This document shows positions 48,318 to 57,420 of a DNA stretch of 64,000 nt, in pieces; position 1 is the first letter of the stretch, and the number at the start of each line of letters is the position of its first letter. The notes beneath the pieces are model-generated. The model was not told the DNA's origin, ran no database searches, and worked only from the letters and a program-made list of their open reading frames with translations. The stretch comes from Anaerolineae bacterium. Lineage in GTDB: Bacteria > Chloroflexota > Anaerolineae > Aggregatilineales > Phototrophicaceae. The stretch is taken from the NCBI GenBank assembly GCA_022843745.1, contig JALHNB010000008.1, forward strand, positions 86,008 to 150,007, in the 5' to 3' direction. Both the position numbers and the translations under genes were made by a program.

Positions 48318-49574
48318 GTGGAACGACGACGTGTAGTCGTAACTGGAATGGGCATTATTTGTCCGACGGGTAATTCCGTCGAAGAAGCATGGGCCAATAC
48401 CGCAGCGGGTAAAACGGGTATCCATACCATAACCCGTTTTGACACGTCCCATCTTGAGAATCATTTTGGCGGCGAAGTCAAAAATTTTGACCCTGAACAA
48501 TTTCTGGGTAAGCGTGAAGCGCGGCGAACAGATCGCGTCACGCAGCTTGCCCTGGTTGCAGCACAACAGGCGATAGCGGATTCGGGACTGGAAATCACGC
48601 CCGAAAATCGCTACGAAATCGGCTGCGTGATGGGATCGGGCATCGGCGGTATCGGCTCTCTGTTCGAAAGTATAAAAGGTTTCCTTGAGCGCGGTGCAAA
48701 GGCCGTCAGCCCATTGATGGTACCCATGATGCTGCCGGACAGCGCTTCCGGCAAAATATCCATGCTTTATGGATTGCGCGGCCCCAACTTTGCGATCTCA
48801 ACAGCCTGTGCTACGGGCAATAACTCCATTGGTGAAGCCACCGAAATTATCCGGCGTGGCGCGGCGAAAGCTATTCTCGCAGGTAGTTCCGAGGCTGGAC
48901 TGGTCGAAGTCGCCATTGCCAGCTTCAATAATATGACCGCGATTTCACGCCGTAACGACGAGCCGGAAAGAGCATCACGTCCCTTTGACCGTGATCGCGA
49001 TGGTTTCGTGATCGCCGAGGGTGCGGCACTCATCATGCTGGAAGACCTGGAACACGCCAAAGCACGTGGCGCGAAAATCTACGCCGAAATTCTGGGCTAT
49101 GGTCATACATCCGATGCCTATCACGTCACCGCGCCGTTAGAAACAGGCGAGGGCGCAGCAAAAGCGATTGAGTTTGCCATGGAAAACGCGGGTGTGACTG
49201 CGCAGGATATCGATTACATCAACGCACATGGCACCAGCACACCGCTGAACGATAAGAGCGAAACACTTGCGCTTAAACAGGCGTTGGGTGAACAGGCTTA
49301 TGAAATCCCACTGAGTTCTACCAAATCGGTCACAGGACATTTGATGGGCGCAGCGGGCGCAGTGGAAGCCGTATTCTCGATTATGGCGATCCGCAACAGT
49401 TTTGTGCCACCAACCGTCAACCTGGAGAACCCAGACCCGGAATGTGACCTCAACTACACACCAAATGTTGGTGTCGCCCGTGAAATCAATATCGCCATGA
49501 GCAATTCGTTCGGGTTTGGGGGACATAACGCCGTTTTGTTATTCGGCAAATATCATCAAAATGGTCACTCGTAA
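48318..49574 (+). CDS. fabF: Beta-ketoacyl-ACP synthase II
   Basis: Chain-elongating condensing enzyme of fatty-acid synthesis, 418 residues. Catalytic residues are the Cys in ISTACATGNNSIGEA near residue 167, His in INAHGTSTPLND near 306 and His in TKSVTGHLMGAAGA near 342. The start is GTG 48318 with GGAGG at 48305-48309 and an eight-base spacer. The fabH gene follows with a 14-bp overlap. No fabD, fabG or acpP is next to it. Confidence 0.95.
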   Translation: MERRRVVVTGMGIICPTGNSVEEAWANTAAGKTGIHTITRFDTSHLENHFGGEVKNFDPEQFLGKREARRTDRVTQLALVAAQQAIADSGLEITPENRYEIGCVMGSGIGGIGSLFESIKGFLERGAKAVSPLMVPMMLPDSASGKISMLYGLRGPNFAISTACATGNNSIGEATEIIRRGAAKAILAGSSEAGLVEVAIASFNNMTAISRRNDEPERASRPFDRDRDGFVIAEGAALIMLEDLEHAKARGAKIYAEILGYGHTSDAYHVTAPLETGEGAAKAIEFAMENAGVTAQDIDYINAHGTSTPLNDKSETLALKQALGEQAYEIPLSSTKSVTGHLMGAAGAVEAVFSIMAIRNSFVPPTVNLENPDPECDLNYTPNVGVAREINIAMSNSFGFGGHNAVLLFGKYHQNGHS

Positions 49575-50778
49575 AAACGACATTCCACCGTTTCAGGAGA
49601 ATGCAATTTACGCGCACATTGTCGGGTGGGGCATGTCCGTACCTGAACAGGTGCTTACCAATCATGACTTAGCAGCCATTGTCGAAACCAGCGACGAATG
49701 GATTCAAGCCCGGACGGGCATCAAAGAACGGCGAATCGCGGGAGAAAACGAGTCTACGGCTACGCTCGGACTGAAGGCTGCCCAAAAAGCGCTCGAAGTG
49801 GCTGAACTTCTGCCTATTGAGCTTGATCTGATTATCGTAGCGACTTCTACGCCGGAAAATATTTTCCCCAGTACAGCCAGCCTGATTCAGGATTGGTTGG
49901 GCGCGGTACGTGCTGGCGCATTTGACCTGAGTGCCGCATGCTCCGGATTTGTCTATGCTGTCAACATGGCTGCGCAGTCCATTCGCTCCGGCAGCATTCA
50001 AAGTGCGCTGGTCATCGGTTCGGAAACCATGAGCCGCGTCATGGACTGGCAGGATCGCGGCACGTGTATCCTCTTTGGCGATGGCGCGGGCGCGGTAGTT
50101 TTACGGGCCAGCGACGTTGAAGGGGGTGTTCTCTCCAGCGTCTTACGTTCCGATGGTTCAGGCTGGGATTTACTTGGCATCCCAACCGTCGGAAGCATGG
50201 ATGTCCACATACCAGAAGCCAGCCCCAACGGTCATAAAATGCATAAAATGCACATGAACGGCGGCGAAGTTTTTAAGTTCGCCACGCGGGTCATCACCGA
50301 AAGCGTTACCCAGGCGCTCGATCTGGCTGGCCTCGAAATGAGCGATGTCGCTTTGATCGTGCCGCATCAGGCAAATGCTCGAATCCTGCACTCAGCAGCC
50401 CGAAGCCTGAAAGTCGAAGCCGACATTTTCATGAGCAACGTAGACCGTTACGGCAACACCTCTGCCGCCTCGATTCCCATCGCCTTGTGCGAAGCCATTC
50501 AACAAGGTCGAATCCAGCAGGATGATAATATCGTTTTTGTCGGTTTCGGCGGTGGTCTGACCTGGGCATCAATGGTGGTGAAATGGGGAACGCCGGAATA
50601 TGCCGCACGACGTGCGCTTTATCAGCAGCGTCGGGAATTCAGCTACTTCCTGGCACGCTGGCGACGGCGGGCGCTGCAATGGAGCCGCCGCATCACTGAA
50701 ACTGTCAGCCGCATTCGCCCTGAACGAGGCCGTATGCGCCGCCTGCGCCGCAAAATCGACCAGTCAAATCTCCGCTAA
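49561..50778 (+). CDS. fabH: Beta-ketoacyl-ACP synthase III-like protein with Arg-rich tail
   Basis: FabH-type initiating condensing enzyme, 405 residues from ATG 49561; a TTG at 49516 is an unlikely longer start. Catalytic Cys lies in AFDLSAACSGFVYA near residue 125, His in ALIVPHQANARI near 280 and Asn in VDRYGNTSAASI near 310. The segment NGHKMHKMHMNGGEVFKFA is seen near residue 230. The core ends near VVKWG, and about 65 residues follow, with many Arg (ARWRRRALQWSRR, RIRPERGRMRRLRRK). A perfect hairpin terminator follows. Confidence 0.9.
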   Translation: MVTRKNDIPPFQENAIYAHIVGWGMSVPEQVLTNHDLAAIVETSDEWIQARTGIKERRIAGENESTATLGLKAAQKALEVAELLPIELDLIIVATSTPENIFPSTASLIQDWLGAVRAGAFDLSAACSGFVYAVNMAAQSIRSGSIQSALVIGSETMSRVMDWQDRGTCILFGDGAGAVVLRASDVEGGVLSSVLRSDGSGWDLLGIPTVGSMDVHIPEASPNGHKMHKMHMNGGEVFKFATRVITESVTQALDLAGLEMSDVALIVPHQANARILHSAARSLKVEADIFMSNVDRYGNTSAASIPIALCEAIQQGRIQQDDNIVFVGFGGGLTWASMVVKWGTPEYAARRALYQQRREFSYFLARWRRRALQWSRRITETVSRIRPERGRMRRLRRKIDQSNLR

Positions 50779-50784
50779 ATTTGG

Positions 50785-50821
50785 AAAACGCGCAAACTGA
50801 CCGAAACTTTTTGCGCGTTTT
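50785..50821 (+). terminator. Rho-independent terminator after fabFH
   Basis: AAAACGCGCAAA at 50785-50796 and TTTGCGCGTTTT at 50810-50821 form a perfect 12-bp stem with a 13-base loop, seven bases after the fabH stop. Confidence 0.88.
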
Positions 50822-50945
50822 CGACTCGTTATATTTCAGAACAAACTGAACATTATCCACGATCAAGCGGACATTTGTCACATTTGTCGCGCTGATAATG
50901 TTGCTATGGTTGATATATCCACAGATTTATAAAAGATAATGTCTT

Positions 50946-51527
50946 ATGATCGTCATCATATTACCCGATATTCCGGCAGAAGATCGACTCCTGGCACAGG
51001 CACGTCAAGGCGATCAGACAGCCATCATGGAGATTTATGAGAGCTACTTTCCGCCGATTTATCAATTTTTGCGCCTCCGCGTCGGAAACAAGGATGAGGC
51101 CGAAGACCTGGCGAGTGAAGTCTTTCTAAAATTTGTCAGCACTGTCCGGGGACGCAGTGCGCCGAATGTGAGTTTGCGAGGATGGTTGTTTCAGGTAGCC
51201 CGCAATGAACTGCACGCGCATTACGGTAAAAATCTTCGTTTTCCAACAACGACGCTGGAAGAATGGATGCCTGCTGCGTCTGAAACTGAACCTGAAAGTC
51301 AATTTATCCACAATTTGAGCGTCGAGCGCAGCCGCTATGCCCTGCGGATGCTTGTACCCGACCAGCAGGAAGTGTTGATTCTTCGCTTTGGGCAGGCACT
51401 CAGTCTGCAAGAGACCGCCGATATTATGGGCAAAAGTGTCAGCGCCGTGAAATCACTACAGTTTCGCGCTGTCGATACACTGCGTCAAATCGTTGGGCAG
51501 ATAAAAATGGAAACCGATCATGGCTGA
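50946..51527 (+). CDS. ECF-type RNA polymerase sigma factor
   Basis: Sigma-70 region 2 and region 4 protein of 193 residues. Region 2 reads YESYFPPIYQFLRLRVGN and AEDLASEVFLKF near residues 35-66; region 4 reads LSLQETADIMGKSVSAVKSL near 153-172. The next gene overlaps its stop by eight bases and encodes a membrane protein with a cytosolic start and one transmembrane segment, the form of an anti-sigma factor. The signal sensed is unknown. The ATG at 50946 has only a weak ribosome site. Confidence 0.92.
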   Translation: MIVIILPDIPAEDRLLAQARQGDQTAIMEIYESYFPPIYQFLRLRVGNKDEAEDLASEVFLKFVSTVRGRSAPNVSLRGWLFQVARNELHAHYGKNLRFPTTTLEEWMPAASETEPESQFIHNLSVERSRYALRMLVPDQQEVLILRFGQALSLQETADIMGKSVSAVKSLQFRAVDTLRQIVGQIKMETDHG

Positions 51528-52779
51528 ACGAAATCTCCTTGACGCATTTGACGACTGTATCGATCGGCTCGCCGCTGGTCAAAGTATTGATGATTGCTTA
51601 CGCGCGTATCCACAATATGCCGCGCGGCTTCAACCTATGCTGGAAACGGGAGCGCTTGTAAGACGTGCCCAGGCCAGCCAAAGGGAGGTGACGGCAGCGC
51701 AAGACCGTGTGCGATTTCAAATTTCACAGGCGGTAACACAGCAACCCTCTCGCCGCGAACAGCCTTTCCGCAGACTCAGTGTGTTAGTAGCAGGTCTGGC
51801 ATTGGTGCTTATCGTCGGCTTGGGCAGCGGCGCATTGGCGCAGAACAGCCTGCCCGGTGATATGCTCTATGGCTTTAAATTAACGAGCGAAACGGTCATT
51901 TTGAGCTTGTCGGGTAACGATTCAATCATTGCAGAGCGCTTTGAGCAGCGGCGTATCGAAGAAGCAGCGCGTTTGCTCGAACTGATGCGTACCGAGAATG
52001 TGAGATTTGCAGGCCAGGTGCAAGCGATAGGGGGCAGCATATGGCGCGTTGCAAACCTCGTGGTCAATGTCGAAAGTGAGACACCCGGCAGCAGCGAGGT
52101 CAACATAGGCGATCAGATTCGCGTCGATGGATTCACAACACCACAAGGCGAATTATTTGCCTCACAAATCACGCTGATCGAGCGAAATACAGATGAAGCA
52201 GACCCAACAAGCACTTCTGTGCCGACGATTGCGCCGAGTTTTACGCCCACGAATGAGCCATCATTAACATCCACACCGACTGCAACGCCAACAAATACGC
52301 TTACGCCAACGCATACACTGACTGCAACCTTAACCAATACTCCCACGCCGTCACCAACACTCAGTGTTCCGCCAACCGCGACAATTTGCAGCCCCAATAA
52401 GCCATCCAATTGGGTCAGCTATCAAATTCAGACGGGCGATACTCTCTCTGGGCTGGCAGCACGTACAGATGCTTCTCTCGCAGAAATCCTCGCCGTGAAC
52501 TGCCTCAGCGATGCTCGATTGATTATCGTCGGTCAGGAGATTTTCCTGCCGCGTACACCAACCACTATCGCTTCGCCCACGCCACCCCCAGTTGGTAACG
52601 ACAACGGAAGCAATAATCCTCCTCCGAGCAATGGCGGGCAAGGAGACAACGTTAATAATGACGACAATGGTGGCGATAACTCAAATAGCAACGACAACAG
52701 CGATGACAACTCAAATGACAACGAAGATAACAGTGGTCATGGGGGAGGAAGTGACGATAATGACAACGATGACGATTGA
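51520..52779 (+). CDS. Membrane anti-sigma-like protein with LysM domain and acidic Asn/Asp tail
   Basis: Single-pass protein of 419 residues. The cytosolic start (about 1-85) resembles DUF5667-type domains linked to sigma factors (LLDAFDDCIDRLAAGQSIDD). A transmembrane segment follows at about 88-110 (LSVLVAGLALVLIVGLGSGA), then LPGDMLYGFKLTSETV. A small DUF5666-like beta domain (VQAIGGSIWRVANLVVNV), a Thr/Pro linker, a LysM domain (YQIQTGDTLSGLAARTD to VGQEIFLPR, about 300-345) and an Asn/Asp-rich tail close the protein. The LysM domain should bind peptidoglycan or glycan. It overlaps the sigma gene by eight bases. An envelope stress role is inferred. Confidence 0.82.
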   Translation: MAERNLLDAFDDCIDRLAAGQSIDDCLRAYPQYAARLQPMLETGALVRRAQASQREVTAAQDRVRFQISQAVTQQPSRREQPFRRLSVLVAGLALVLIVGLGSGALAQNSLPGDMLYGFKLTSETVILSLSGNDSIIAERFEQRRIEEAARLLELMRTENVRFAGQVQAIGGSIWRVANLVVNVESETPGSSEVNIGDQIRVDGFTTPQGELFASQITLIERNTDEADPTSTSVPTIAPSFTPTNEPSLTSTPTATPTNTLTPTHTLTATLTNTPTPSPTLSVPPTATICSPNKPSNWVSYQIQTGDTLSGLAARTDASLAEILAVNCLSDARLIIVGQEIFLPRTPTTIASPTPPPVGNDNGSNNPPPSNGGQGDNVNNDDNGGDNSNSNDNSDDNSNDNEDNSGHGGGSDDNDNDDD

Positions 52780-52799
52780 TACCTGTTGAGAATCAAAAA

Positions 52800-52818
52800 G
52801 CCCGGCTTGTGACCGGGC
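52800..52818. terminator. Hairpin between convergent genes
   Basis: GCCCGG (52800-52805), loop CTTGTGA, CCGGGC (52813-52818). On the plus strand it is preceded by AAAAA and followed by ATTCGTTTTC. It probably ends both convergent transcripts. Confidence 0.7.
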
Positions 52819-52841
52819 ATTCGTTTTCAATTTGCTTCGAT

Positions 52842-53585
52842 TTAGCGTCGCCGCTGGGCGATACTGATGTAGTAAATCAGTTGCAGTACCGCCGTCACCG
52901 CAGCGGCAACGTAGGTCATAGCCGCAGCCGTCAATACAGCGCGCGATCCCGTTGCATCCTCTTCACTGTTCATCAAGCCCGCTTCGCGCAGAAGAATTAA
53001 TCCCCGGCGGCTGGCATCAATTTCAACAGGCAGAGTCAGAATGGTGAACACCACCATCACGGCGAAGAACGCGATCCCTAACCACAGTAAAGCAGTAATC
53101 TGGAAGAGCAACCCGGCAAAAATCATCGCGAAGGCGACCTGCGGACTGAAGCGCACTGCCGGGATCAGGAAATTGCGCATCTGGATAAAAATCGAGTTTT
53201 CCTCATGCTGCTGGGCATGACCGAGTTCATGCGCGACAATCGCCATCGAAGCCACCGTCGGCTGAGTAGCAACCGAGTCCGACATGCGGACGGTGTGGCT
53301 GGACGGGTCGTAATGATCGGTTAACTCTCCAGGAACACGCTCCAGGCCAATACCTTCAACACGCGCCCCACGCGCCTCGCTCCACCCCGAAGCATTTTCA
53401 AAATTCACATCACCCAGGCGTGTTTGCGTGATAATTCGCTGCGCTACCTGCGCACCTGTCAAACCAGACGCATTGCGAACCTGGCTCCATTTGCTATAAG
53501 CAGAACGCACGTAGGCTTGTGCAGCTAGCGAGATGAGCAACGTTGGGAGAAACACGAATAGCAGATAATTTGTATCGAAAAACAT
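52842..53585 (-). CDS. Membrane zinc metallopeptidase, YugP family
   Basis: Integral membrane protease-like protein of 247 residues. The zinc motif is HELGH in AIVAHELGHAQQHEENS near residue 125. Hydrophobic segments are at the N-terminus (LLFVFLPTLLISLAAQAYV) and near residues 150-190 and 215-240. The mid part has DHYDPSSHTVRMSDSV, typical for this family. Substrate is unknown. It converges with the anti-sigma-like gene, and being next to an envelope-type sigma pair may reflect a shared envelope role, but that is a guess. Confidence 0.9.
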   Translation of the reverse strand: MFFDTNYLLFVFLPTLLISLAAQAYVRSAYSKWSQVRNASGLTGAQVAQRIITQTRLGDVNFENASGWSEARGARVEGIGLERVPGELTDHYDPSSHTVRMSDSVATQPTVASMAIVAHELGHAQQHEENSIFIQMRNFLIPAVRFSPQVAFAMIFAGLLFQITALLWLGIAFFAVMVVFTILTLPVEIDASRRGLILLREAGLMNSEEDATGSRAVLTAAAMTYVAAAVTAVLQLIYYISIAQRRR

Positions 53586-53696
53586 GCGACTCCTCCGATT
53601 CTGTACACAACCATTCTATACGAGGTTGCATCTGAGAAGTCTCAGAAATGCGTCAGTAAGAGGTTAGAACCTCCACTACTTTTTTATCAACAATGT

Positions 53697-55724
53697 TTAC
53701 TCAATCGAGCGAGCGCAGCGAAAACCTAAAAACGCAATAGAAGTGTTTGGTGCATATTGAAAGCGATAGGTTGTACGGAGGTGTGCCTGATCCTGAGTGT
53801 ATGAACCACCACGCACCACACGAGATGAAGTATTATCGTTATTATTCTCACGTCCATCATAGAATTTGTAAGGATATGGGAAACGAACTTGATCACCAAT
53901 TGTACTTACCCACTCCAAAATATTGCCACTCATGTCTAATGCTCCTACCCATGATACGCCACTTGGCTTACTGCCTACATCCCATGATACACCTTCTGAA
54001 TTGTGAAAATATACAGGATTATCTCCCAAATCGCTGCCCTTCCAAGGATAGGTTAGCGCTTCTGGTCCACGCGCCGCATATTCCCATTCCCGCTCAGTTG
54101 GTAAACGTGCGCCGCGCCACTCACAGTAAGCTTTTGCCTGAAACCATGTAACATTATTAATAGGTTGACTATCTGAAATCGAAAAATTATTAGGCTCAGT
54201 TCTCGTACATTTATCTGGAGCCATCGCCATACATTCAGTGTACATGGCGCGTGTGACCTCAGTACGATCTATCCAGAACGCTACATCAAAACATTGTGGA
54301 TGAACTGGTTGTTCTTCAGGGCCGCCTTCATTGCTACCCATATTGAAGCAACCAATCGGGACAAGTACCATATCTACACCATAGATATCGATTCGTCTGT
54401 AAGGCTCCCAATCATTGTTAACCACACCCATACAAGCAAGGTTTAGAGGTATAGGGTTAATAGTTGGCAAGGGTGTGGGAGTATCTACTTCTACTACAAA
54501 TTCAGTTGATACCCACCCTTCTATTTTGTTCGGCAACTGAACCTTCCACCACGAAGAATCACTTTGATCGATAATTATTAAAATATCAGCTTGAGTTATA
54601 TTGCCAATAACATCATAATTTGTACCCTTTCCTTCCCGCAAATTGATATTCCAGCTAACTCCCGGTTTCAATCGAGCTATTAAATCTGGTTTTACTTCAC
54701 TTTCTAAAGCTTGGATATTAGAGACCCATTCAGTACAAGCAATTGCTGTAGCAGTCGCTGCTAAACGGTTCATTTCATTTACAGTTAACGTCAAATTTGG
54801 GGTGGGAGTCGGCATATCTGTCGAAGTAAATGTCGGTGAAGGTGTAGATGTTGCTGTGTTTGTTGGTGTATTTGTGGATGTTAGTGTAGGAAGAGGTGTA
54901 TTGGTCGGGGTTGGCGTTGGGGTCGGAGGAGGTGTATTTGTTGGGATATTGGCTGCTAACTGCGCACTTTGAGTTGCTAACAGTGCCGTAACCGTTAGAA
55001 ATATAAAAGTCGCTTGGGCATCTTGTGTTGCTTGAGCATAAGCAGTTACTGTTAAATCATCTGTAGGCGTTAGCGTAACTGTTGAGGTTGGTGTTACTGT
55101 TGGCTCATTTGTTAGCATAGGAGTATCAGATAATACAATAGTTGTTGGCGTATCAGCTATATTACCTAGGTTTATATTAAATATCCCGCTAATAATCGGG
55201 ACTGATATAGTACCTATAAGACCGATAATTGCAACGATAATGCCTGCTGTAGTCGATTTTAGCCTTTCTACTTTTTTCCTTTTAGTGTCTGTAGTCAGAT
55301 GTGGATTGGATGGATGAGCGCTCAAGTAAACATTTATTGTCTGGTAAAGCTTAATATAGTTCTGATTTTGGCCATGAATTTCTATTTTTTCACTACTCCG
55401 TATTTTTTCTTCAAGGTCTGATGGAGCATTTTTATAATCAATACCAGGTCGAATAATAATAGGTATGCATTCGATATTTAAATTTAAGGCTTGACGGAAT
55501 TCATGTTGAAAGCTCTCTGATTTAAGATAATTATTTGATATAAGGTAAACAAATATCTTGGCTTCCGAAATATATTTTTATATAATACCTTTCGTCTCTT
55601 TACCTCCTAAAACGTCATGTTTAGATAAAATCGTATGATCCTTAAACACTTCTTCTAGCTTAGCGAAAAGCTTTTCAAACGCTTCTTTATCACTATTATG
55701 ATAAGAAACAAAGATTTTAGACAT
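53697..55724 (-). pseudogene. TIR - transmembrane - SH3b - FGE-like fusion, broken by an in-frame TAA
   Basis: One reading frame runs from ATG 55724 to 53697 (676 codons) with a single stop inside, TAA at 55580-55578 (codon 49). Before and after it the translation forms a TIR domain: SKIFVSYHNSDKEAFEKLF, then AKIFVYLISNNYLKSESFQ with the candidate catalytic Glu in QHEF (codon 75). Next come a transmembrane segment (GIIVAIIGLIGTISVPIISG), a long Thr/Pro linker, an SH3b domain (WNINLREGKGTNYDVIGNI to GWVSTEFVVEV), and a C-terminal FGE-sulfatase-like domain (NMGSNEGGPEEQPVHP, LPTEREWEYAARGP, RVVRGGSY). The FGE copper-binding cysteine pair is absent. Downstream of the TAA the frame is open from codon 50; the first usable start may be TTG 55325. 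The DNA is AT-rich compared with its neighbours, which suggests transfer. Confidence 0.8.
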
Positions 55725-55966
55725 TTACTGTCCTGATAAGGTTTAATGAATAGTATTGATAAGCATAACAATCTCAAATATAAAATGCAAAAACTTTAAA
55801 AACTCAAATTCTACTTAAATAAAGATAATTTAAAAGTTTGTTATATAACCAATGGTGCGAGCCGTAGTTTATTCAATAATTCGGGGTAAGCATTTGGCAG
55901 CTTCAAGATTGCTGCAAAACTTGCGGAACACCTTTATAATAGGCATAGGTGAAGAGGAAATTATCA

Positions 55967-56521
55967 ATGGTTATTCAGGATAAGCTTTACACAGTCGAAG
56001 AATTTGAGTCGTTTCTCACGCAACCTAAAAACAGGGATAGGAACTTTGAGCTTATTCATGGGGAGATCGTTGAAAAAACCATGCCAACTGAAGAACATGG
56101 AATTATCACTGTGAATATCAGTTCACCGATCAAAATTTATCTCAAGACACACCCCATTGGGCGTATCGGCGTAGAAGTGCGGAATCGGATGCCGAATGAC
56201 CCTCACAATTCGCGGCAGCCCGATATTTCTTTTCGCGCAGACATCAACAAACCTGTTGTAAAGCGCGGCGCGGTACAGCAGATGCCCGATTTAGCCGTCG
56301 AAATCCAATCACCAGACGACAGCCTCAAATCAATGCGCGAAAAGGCTGAATATTATCTGGAAAATGGTGCGCGGTTGGTATGGCTCGTTCTACCCGCGAA
56401 AAAGTTAATTGAAGTTTATACGCCGGATGGCGTAGAGATTCTCACACAAGACGACACCCTCAGCGGTGAGGATATATTACCAGATTTCACGTTGCCTGTT
56501 CGCGAAGTTTTTGAGCTTTAG
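55967..56521 (+). CDS. Uma2-family (DUF820) restriction-endonuclease-like protein
   Basis: PD-(D/E)xK-fold protein of 184 residues, starting at ATG 55967 with AGAGGA upstream (a GTG at 55949 is less likely). Family marks are FELIHGEIVEKTMPT near residue 30, DPHNSRQPDISFRAD near 83 with the catalytic Asp, and MPDLAVEIQSPDDS then EKAEYYLENGARLVWLV near 105-140, with the Glu-x-x pattern. DUF820 genes are common and mobile in Chloroflexi and cyanobacteria, and their function is unsettled. The 3' end overlaps panC by four bases. It is next to the broken TIR gene. Confidence 0.88.
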   Translation: MVIQDKLYTVEEFESFLTQPKNRDRNFELIHGEIVEKTMPTEEHGIITVNISSPIKIYLKTHPIGRIGVEVRNRMPNDPHNSRQPDISFRADINKPVVKRGAVQQMPDLAVEIQSPDDSLKSMREKAEYYLENGARLVWLVLPAKKLIEVYTPDGVEILTQDDTLSGEDILPDFTLPVREVFEL

Positions 56522-57420
56522 CCGCCCAACACCCGCGACAGCCCCACACGATCATTCAATTCAGCAGGCAAAATGAAATTGTCGAGCAGATGCGTTTTGC
56601 CGATTCCCACTGTCAGCGATACCAGCATCGGCGCATCGGACGGCTGCGTCAATTCCTGCAATGTCCGCGCATCGGCAATCGAAACATAATCCGGCGCAGC
56701 TAACGGCTCGGTGCGCAGCGTGTCAAAAATCGCGCGGCGCAGCACTTCAGGATCACGCTCTCCGGCGGCATAAATATCGCCAGCATTTTGCAAGGCGCGA
56801 TAAAGCACACTCGCTGCCCGCCTTTGTTCGGCGTTCAAATACACATTACGTGAACTCATTGCCAATCCATCCGGTTCACGCATGGTCGGGCAAACCGCGA
56901 TTTCCAGCGGAAAGTTCAGATCGCGTACCATTTGGCGAATCACAGCGACCTGTTGGGCATCTTTTTGACCGAAATAGGCCACCGTCGGCTGTGTGAGATT
57001 AAATAATTTCGCCACGACTGTCGCCACGCCGCGAAAATGACCGGGACGGCGTGCGCCTTCCAACCCCTGCGACACCTGCTCGACATCAATATAGGTCTGA
57101 TAGCCGGGGGGATACATCAAATCGGGCGTGGGCGTAAATACGATGTCCACGCCCACCTCGCGCAGCAAATCCAGATCGCGCGGCAGATCACGCGGATAAG
57201 CCGCCAAATCCTCGTTCGCGGCAAACTGAGTCGGGTTGACAAAAATTGTCACCAGAACAGCATCATTTTCAGCACGTGCGGCCTCGACCAGCGAGAGATG
57301 TCCGGCGTGGAGCGCACCCATCGTCGGCACAACGCCCAAACGTCCATTTATTTGCGCCCGCATCTGCCGCAGAGCGGGAATATTATCAATGACTTGCACC
57401 GTTAGCTGTCTCCGCTTCAC
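56518..57420 (-). CDS. panC: Pantothenate synthetase
   Basis: Joins pantoate and beta-alanine with ATP to give pantothenate; 300 residues from GTG 57420, or 293 from GTG 57399 (GGAG lies ten bases before it). Family motifs are VVPTMGALHAGHLSLV near residue 30, FVNPTQFAANEDLAAYPR near 60, FRGVATVVAKLFN near 128, YFGQKDAQQVAVIRQMV and the KMSKS-like MSSRNVYLN near 185. The start lies inside panB, so translation is coupled. Confidence 0.94.
   Translation of the reverse strand: MKRRQLTVQVIDNIPALRQMRAQINGRLGVVPTMGALHAGHLSLVEAARAENDAVLVTIFVNPTQFAANEDLAAYPRDLPRDLDLLREVGVDIVFTPTPDLMYPPGYQTYIDVEQVSQGLEGARRPGHFRGVATVVAKLFNLTQPTVAYFGQKDAQQVAVIRQMVRDLNFPLEIAVCPTMREPDGLAMSSRNVYLNAEQRRAASVLYRALQNAGDIYAAGERDPEVLRRAIFDTLRTEPLAAPDYVSIADARTLQELTQPSDAPMLVSLTVGIGKTHLLDNFILPAELNDRVGLSRVLGG

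Noticed and set aside
50840-51311. DnaA-box-like sequences suggesting a replication origin
   Set aside because: TTATCCACG near 50855, TATCCACA near 50920 and TTATCCACA at 51303 (inside the sigma gene) are too few and scattered, and no dnaA, dnaN or AT-rich unwinding region is present.
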